From assembly GCF_021647475.1 (NCBI RefSeq), contig NZ_JAKIUR010000074.1:1-9714 (forward strand): DNA of 9,714 nt. The letters run 5' to 3'. Shown piece by piece: positions 6,684 to 9,714 of the stretch (position 1 is the first letter of the stretch; every line of letters begins with the position of its first letter). The translations under genes were made by a program, and so were the position numbers. The notes beneath the pieces were generated by a model, which did not search any database, was not told the origin of the DNA, and worked only from the letters and a program-made list of their open reading frames with translations. The stretch comes from Lutibacter sp. Its GTDB lineage: Bacteria; Bacteroidota; Bacteroidia; Flavobacteriales; Flavobacteriaceae.

Positions 6684-7898
6684 ATGAATTACAAAAATAC
6701 TTTAGATTGGATGTTCTCTTGCCTTCCAATGTATCAAAGACAAGGAAGAGTTGCGTTTAAAAAAAATTTAACCAATAGTATTTTACTGTCTAATCAACTT
6801 CATAATCCTGAAAATAAGTTTAAAACTGTGCACGTTGCAGGAACTAATGGTAAAGGTTCAACCAGCCATATGATAGCTTCGGTTTTACAAGAAGCAGGTT
6901 ATAAAGTTGGTTTATACACTTCGCCTCATTTAAAAGATTTTAGAGAGCGAATTAAAATTAATGGACAACCTATAAAAAAAATGGAAGTTATTAATTTTAT
7001 TAAAAAACATAAATCCTTTTTTGAAAACCACCAGCTTTCTTTTTTTGAAATGACTGTTGGTTTAGCATTTAATAGTTTTGCCAAACATAAAGTAGATATT
7101 GCTATTATTGAAGTTGGTTTAGGCGGACGTTTAGATTCTACAAATATTATTACTCCAGTTGTTTCGGTTATTACTAATATTGGATTTGATCATACGCAGT
7201 TTTTAGGTGAATCATTAGCTGAAATTGCTTATGAAAAAGCAGGAATTATAAAGCCTAATATTCCGGTGATTATAGGAGAAAATCAAATAGAAATAAGTGA
7301 TAAATTTAAGAAAATTACTAAAAAAAATAATGCACCAATTTATTTTGCTTCAGAATTACAAAGCAATTTAAAAACCGATTTAAAAGGAAGTTATCAAAAA
7401 CATAATATAAAAACAGCAATACAAACTCTACAAATTTTAGAAAAGTATAATTTTATAATTTCTAAAAATCAACTTAAAAAAGGATTATTAAAGGTGGTGG
7501 AAAATACAGGATTGATGGGTAGATGGCAAATTCTTAATCAATCTCCTAAAATTATTTGCGATACGGGTCATAATAAAGAAGGTTTGCAATATGTTATGCA
7601 GCAGTTATCTGAAGAAAATTATAGAAATTTACATATAGTTTTTGGTGTGGTAAATGATAAAAATCTGAAGTCCGTTTTACCATTATTTCCAAAAAATGCT
7701 ATTTATTATTTTTGCAAACCCAATATTCCAAGAGGCTTAAATGAAACTAAATTACAACAGGAATGTGAAGTCTATCATTTGTTTGGTAATAGCTATTCCA
7801 CTGTAAAAAATGCTTTAAAATCTGCTAAAAAAAATGCAAATAAAAATGATGTTATTTTTATTGGAGGTAGCACTTTTGTAGTTGCTGAAGTTGTTTAA
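6684..7898 (+). CDS. folC: Folylpolyglutamate / dihydrofolate synthase FolC
   Basis: This 404-residue cytoplasmic Mur-ligase-family enzyme adds glutamate to dihydropteroate and/or to reduced folates using ATP. The N-terminal domain shows the P-loop GTNGKGST (53-60), the YTSPHL...ERIKING pterin/folate-loop region (78-94), IEVGLGGRLDSTN (142-154), TNIGFDHTQFLG (164-175) and YEKAGIIK (183-190), whose Lys185 is the lysine usually carbamylated. The C-terminal domain carries the ligase motif DTGHNKEG (293-300). Length is at the low end of normal. The start is five bases after the preceding stop, so it is probably translated from the same message as the TonB motor genes; FolC has no known mechanistic link to TonB. 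Whether both activities are present cannot be told from motifs alone. Confidence 0.94.
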   Translation: MNYKNTLDWMFSCLPMYQRQGRVAFKKNLTNSILLSNQLHNPENKFKTVHVAGTNGKGSTSHMIASVLQEAGYKVGLYTSPHLKDFRERIKINGQPIKKMEVINFIKKHKSFFENHQLSFFEMTVGLAFNSFAKHKVDIAIIEVGLGGRLDSTNIITPVVSVITNIGFDHTQFLGESLAEIAYEKAGIIKPNIPVIIGENQIEISDKFKKITKKNNAPIYFASELQSNLKTDLKGSYQKHNIKTAIQTLQILEKYNFIISKNQLKKGLLKVVENTGLMGRWQILNQSPKIICDTGHNKEGLQYVMQQLSEENYRNLHIVFGVVNDKNLKSVLPLFPKNAIYYFCKPNIPRGLNETKLQQECEVYHLFGNSYSTVKNALKSAKKNANKNDVIFIGGSTFVVAEVV

Positions 7899-8200
7899 AA
7901 CATTTCATTTTTAGAATCTAATTAAGAGTTAATTGTCTGATATACTGTAAAATATATTTTTTAAAATAGAATTAAAGTTGTATATTACAGCCAATCAACT
8001 TCAAAAAAATATTTAATTTTTTTACTGGATCTTTATAGTTATTTACCTAAAATACTATTAGCAGACCTCATGTTTTTATACTATTAACTAACCAATTAAA
8101 ATCCTTTAATTAGGAATTATTACTTTTTAATTTAATCAATCCTACTTTTCATATTTATTGTATTAAAGAATATTATATACTAACTTAAAAAATTAAAATT
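7899..8200. other. Noncoding gap between folC and the secreted-protein gene
   Basis: These 302 bases hold no convincing gene. There are only weak AT hairpins: AATTAA-GAG-TTAATT just after folC, without a clean T-run, and AAGTTG (7975-7980) with CAACTT (7996-8001). A TTG at 8158-8160 lies 20 bases before TAACTTAA (8181-8188), the right spacing for a Bacteroidota promoter of the next gene. The -7 match is poor and the leader would be very short. Confidence 0.5.
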
Positions 8201-9007
8201 ATGAATTTCATTAAAAAATTATGGATAGGAATTTTTGTGTTTTCACTTTTCATTTCTATCAATACATACAGTCAAGATAAACCTGCTAAAGAAGAAGTAA
8301 AACCAGTTTATATTACCGTTACCACAGCACATAGAAGCTCTGAGCCTGATGTAGATTTTAAAGATTGGTTAAAAACAGAAAAAGAATATTTTGATAAAGT
8401 TACCAGCAAAAATGATTTAATAATTAGCTCAGGAGTGTATTTCCATTATTTTACTCCAGATGATTCTGAAGTTAAAATAGTAAATGTTTATAAAACTTGG
8501 GAAGATATTGAAAAATCTAATGAATTAAGCAATAGTCTTATTTCAGAAGCCTGGCCTAAAAAAGAAGATAGAGATGCTTTTTTTAAAAAGCAAAGCAATT
8601 ATTATAGTCCAATGCATAGCGATGAAATATATATATCCTTACCTTTTACAAAACCAGTAAAAACCGATTCAAAAAAACCATTAATATATTATGTTAAAGT
8701 AAATCAATTAGGTTCTGGAGGTGATGGTTTTAAAGAATATTTTGAAAACGTAACTATGAAAAATCCATTTATAAAAGGATATTACACGCACAGGCATTTA
8801 TGGGGAGCAAATAGTAGAGATGCCATTGAAGTATTTGTGGTAGATAACTTTGCAGATATTGAAAAAATATTTTCAGAAGATACAAAGTTAGTAGATCAAC
8901 ACTGGCCAGATGAAAAGAAACGAGAAGCCTTTTTTAAAAATTATGCTAAAATATTTACAGGGCATGGAGATTTCATATTAACTAATGTTCCTGAATTGGA
9001 GAAATAG
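8201..9007 (+). CDS. Secreted protein with two copies of one domain, function unknown
   Basis: I do not recognise a named family for this 268-residue protein. Residues 1-25 form a Sec signal peptide: basic MNFIKK, a hydrophobic core, then NTYSQD with likely cleavage near 24-25. No lipobox cysteine is present, so it is probably periplasmic or exported. The rest is an internal duplication. Half one (about 35-148) and half two (about 160-264) share EYF..VT.KN..I (62-74; 179-191), a DIEK motif (102-105; 219-222), WP followed by K (118-120) or D (235-237), then R.AFFK (124-129; 241-246), and H.D.I....P near each end (139-148; 255-264). The short alpha/beta halves with paired strands and helices suggest a ferredoxin-like 'dimeric alpha-beta barrel' fold in which one chain supplies both halves; this is inference. 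The gene appears monocistronic and is followed by a strong terminator. Confidence 0.85.
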   Translation: MNFIKKLWIGIFVFSLFISINTYSQDKPAKEEVKPVYITVTTAHRSSEPDVDFKDWLKTEKEYFDKVTSKNDLIISSGVYFHYFTPDDSEVKIVNVYKTWEDIEKSNELSNSLISEAWPKKEDRDAFFKKQSNYYSPMHSDEIYISLPFTKPVKTDSKKPLIYYVKVNQLGSGGDGFKEYFENVTMKNPFIKGYYTHRHLWGANSRDAIEVFVVDNFADIEKIFSEDTKLVDQHWPDEKKREAFFKNYAKIFTGHGDFILTNVPELEK

Positions 9008-9022
9008 AAAACTAATTTATTG

Positions 9023-9054
9023 ACTCTGAGTTTAATCGAACTCAGAGTTTTTTT
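9023..9054 (+). terminator. Intrinsic terminator of the secreted-protein gene
   Basis: A perfect 10-base-pair stem, ACTCTGAGTT (9023-9032) with AACTCAGAGT (9039-9048), closes a 6-base loop and runs into seven T residues (9048-9054). It begins 15 bases after the stop codon, which fits a rho-independent terminator ending a single-gene transcript. Confidence 0.9.
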
Positions 9055-9089
9055 ATTAAAATTATTAGGTAATATTTTTTAAAAAATGG

Positions 9090-9120
9090 TTGTGTAATAA
9101 AAATTCAAGTTATATATTTG
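9090..9120 (+). promoter_or_regulatory. Bacteroidota-type promoter of tRNA-Val
   Basis: TTG (9090-9092) is separated by 20 bases from TATATTTG (9113-9120), a full match to the TTG / TAnnTTTG consensus of the Bacteroidota primary sigma factor at its normal spacing. The mature tRNA begins at 9131, so transcription would start a few bases upstream of it. This is the best promoter in the window and supports the phylum assignment. Confidence 0.8.
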
Positions 9121-9130
9121 CATCCGCTTA

Positions 9131-9208
9131 GGGCAATTAGCTCAGTTGGTTCAGAGCACCTCGTTTACACCGAGGGGGTCGGGGGTTCGAATCCCTCATT
9201 GCCCACCA
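9131..9208 (+). tRNA. tRNA-Val, anticodon UAC
   Basis: The complete cloverleaf can be drawn. The acceptor stem is GGGCAAT with ATTGCCC (9131-9137; 9198-9204). The D stem is GCTC with GAGC around AGTTGGTTCA. The anticodon stem is CCTCG with CGAGG around TTTACAC (9164-9170), giving anticodon TAC (9166-9168), which reads GUA and other valine codons. The variable loop has 5 bases, and the T arm is GGGGG-TTCGAAT-CCCTC. The discriminator is A (9205), and CCA is encoded in the gene (9206-9208). All stems pair fully apart from one G-T in the T stem, so the gene looks functional. It stands alone with its own promoter and terminator rather than in a tRNA cluster. Confidence 0.97.
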
Positions 9209-9212
9209 AAGT

Positions 9213-9248
9213 AAAATCCTACTAGAAATAGTAGGATTTTTTATTTTT
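9213..9248 (+). terminator. Intrinsic terminator of tRNA-Val
   Basis: A perfect 12-base-pair stem, AAAATCCTACTA (9213-9224) with TAGTAGGATTTT (9229-9240), is capped by a GAAA tetraloop and followed by T-rich DNA to 9248. It starts 5 bases after the tRNA CCA. The A-run on the left arm means it may also work for transcripts arriving on the other strand. Confidence 0.88.
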
Positions 9249-9342
9249 ACAAAATTATGTTTAGTGTAAATTAAAACCTACTACAATATTTTTTATAGCA
9301 ATTTTCTTCCTTTATCCTAAATTGAGGTGGCTTTGTACTTAC

Positions 9343-9390
9343 TTTATCTTTGTTGTTAGTGGTTTTACCAATACTTATCACAAAGATAAA
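9343..9390. repeat. Long inverted repeat (11-bp stem with inner hairpin)
   Basis: TTTATCTTTGT (9343-9353) pairs perfectly with ACAAAGATAAA (9380-9390). Inside the 26-base loop, TGGT (9360-9363) pairs with ACCA (9367-9370). A second pair, CCTACTA (9277-9283) and TAGTAGG (9415-9421), brackets it. The nesting would allow a folded RNA on either strand. There is no T-run, so it is not an ordinary terminator. Confidence 0.55.
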
Positions 9391-9513
9391 TATTAAAAAG
9401 TTGGAGTAAAAAAATAGTAGGACTTTAAAATAAAGAAAAGTAAGTTTTCTAATTTTTTTTGGATATTTAATTAAAATTATATTGTATGTCCGTAATTAGT
9501 AATAATAAAGAAC

Positions 9514-9550
9514 ACCGTCATGCTCAAGCCTGCCTGTATTCTATGACAGT
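9514..9550. repeat. Imperfect hairpin near the IS110 gene end
   Basis: AC-C-GTCAT (9514-9521) pairs with ATGAC-A-GT (9543-9550) with one mismatch, around a 21-base loop containing GCCTGCCT. This is much more GC-rich than the surrounding DNA. It resembles the 'accgtcatgct...' type of intergenic palindromes I recall from Bacteroidota genomes, but that likeness is loose. Confidence 0.4.
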
Positions 9551-9571
9551 ACCAAATAAAATTTCGTTTAT

Positions 9572-9714
9572 TTACGCAACAAATTTCAAAGTGTTCACAT
9601 AGGGTGTTTGTCTATTAACAGCAGCAAAAGCTCTTGCCATTAATTTACATCTAATAATGTTAATAGTACTCATTTTATTTTTTCCTTGTTCTACTCTTTT
9701 GTGATAATAGATTT
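9572..9714 (-). CDS. IS110-family transposase, C-terminal fragment
   Basis: On the minus strand the frame entering from the window edge is open for 46 codons to a TAA at 9572-9574. It contains YYHKRVEQGKNKMSTIN, then IIRCKLMARAF and, near the end, NRQTPYVNT. This is the typical C-terminal segment of IS110/IS116/IS902-family (DEDD) transposases: 'YY.K...GK.KM...NA.R.K...R..AV..R..PY'. The RuvC-like N-terminal part and the catalytic serine of the Tnp20 domain lie outside the window, so intactness is unknown. Such elements lack classical inverted ends, and their noncoding ends encode guide (bridge) RNAs, so the DNA at lower coordinates is the downstream flank. A weak AT hairpin (9554-9573) overlaps the stop codon. 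Confidence 0.78.
   Translation of the reverse strand, partial: IYYHKRVEQGKNKMSTINIIRCKLMARAFAAVNRQTPYVNTLKFVA

Larger units (their letters stand above)
9249..9571. other. Noncoding, repeat-bearing stretch next to an IS110 transposase
   Basis: No supported gene lies here. On the minus strand the frame 9271-9495 is open for 75 codons including its stop. It has no ATG; the only usual alternative start is GTG at 9381, leaving 36 codons. It reads as a hydrophobic stretch followed by a basic tail with KPPQFRIKEENC, and I treat it as a chance frame or a gene remnant. The stretch also holds inverted repeats at 9277-9283/9415-9421, 9343-9390 and 9514-9550. It may include the noncoding right end of the IS110-type element, but no boundary can be drawn. 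Confidence 0.45.

Noticed and set aside
9131..9208. tRNA-Val as an integration site for a genomic island
   Set aside because: No second copy of the tRNA 3' end is found in the window and no integrase gene is present; the downstream mobile gene is an IS110 transposase.
1..9714. CRISPR array or defence system
   Set aside because: No regularly spaced direct repeats and no nuclease, helicase or toxin-like genes are visible.

Overview
The window looks like the chromosome of a Bacteroidota species, most likely a marine-type Flavobacteriaceae. The DNA is strongly AT-rich, starts are preceded by A-rich stretches rather than Shine-Dalgarno sequences, the promoter in front of the tRNA gene has the Bacteroidota form (TTG, 20 bases, TAnnTTTG), and the gene content (NhaD antiporters, an ExbB-ExbD-TonB-FolC cluster) fits that group. 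This assignment is inference from sequence style and protein family resemblance.

Layout. Bases 1-116 encode the tail of an ISAs1-family transposase; a possible insertion-sequence end lies near 126. A class I/II PLP-dependent aminotransferase follows on the minus strand (224-1543). It is divergent from the next gene across a very AT-rich 158-base gap. Two tandem nhaD-type Na+/H+ antiporter genes (1702-3099 and 3282-4667) come next; they are paralogues, about three quarters identical by my manual alignment. A tight four-gene run (4736-7898) then encodes ExbB, ExbD, a TonB-type energy transducer and FolC, with gaps of 1, 1 and 5 bases. After a 302-base gap lies a secreted protein of unknown function made of two diverged copies of one domain (8201-9007), closed by a clear intrinsic terminator. 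A single tRNA-Val (UAC) gene has its own promoter and terminator (9090-9248). About 320 noncoding bases with several inverted repeats lead to the C-terminal end of an IS110-family transposase on the minus strand (9572-9714).

How it fits together. The NhaD proteins should exchange cytoplasmic Na+ for protons at the inner membrane, and ExbB-ExbD-TonB uses the ion gradient to power outer-membrane transport. The central block is therefore largely about membrane ion gradients, with FolC (folate polyglutamylation) carried along in the same run. ExbB lacks the pore glutamate seen in E. coli ExbB and has a run of threonines there, which raises the question of which ion drives it. No clearly new defence or mobile system is visible. 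The most unusual items are this ExbB pore next to two antiporters, the two-domain secreted protein, a possible gene-conversion patch between the nhaD copies, and the structured noncoding DNA beside the IS110 transposase.
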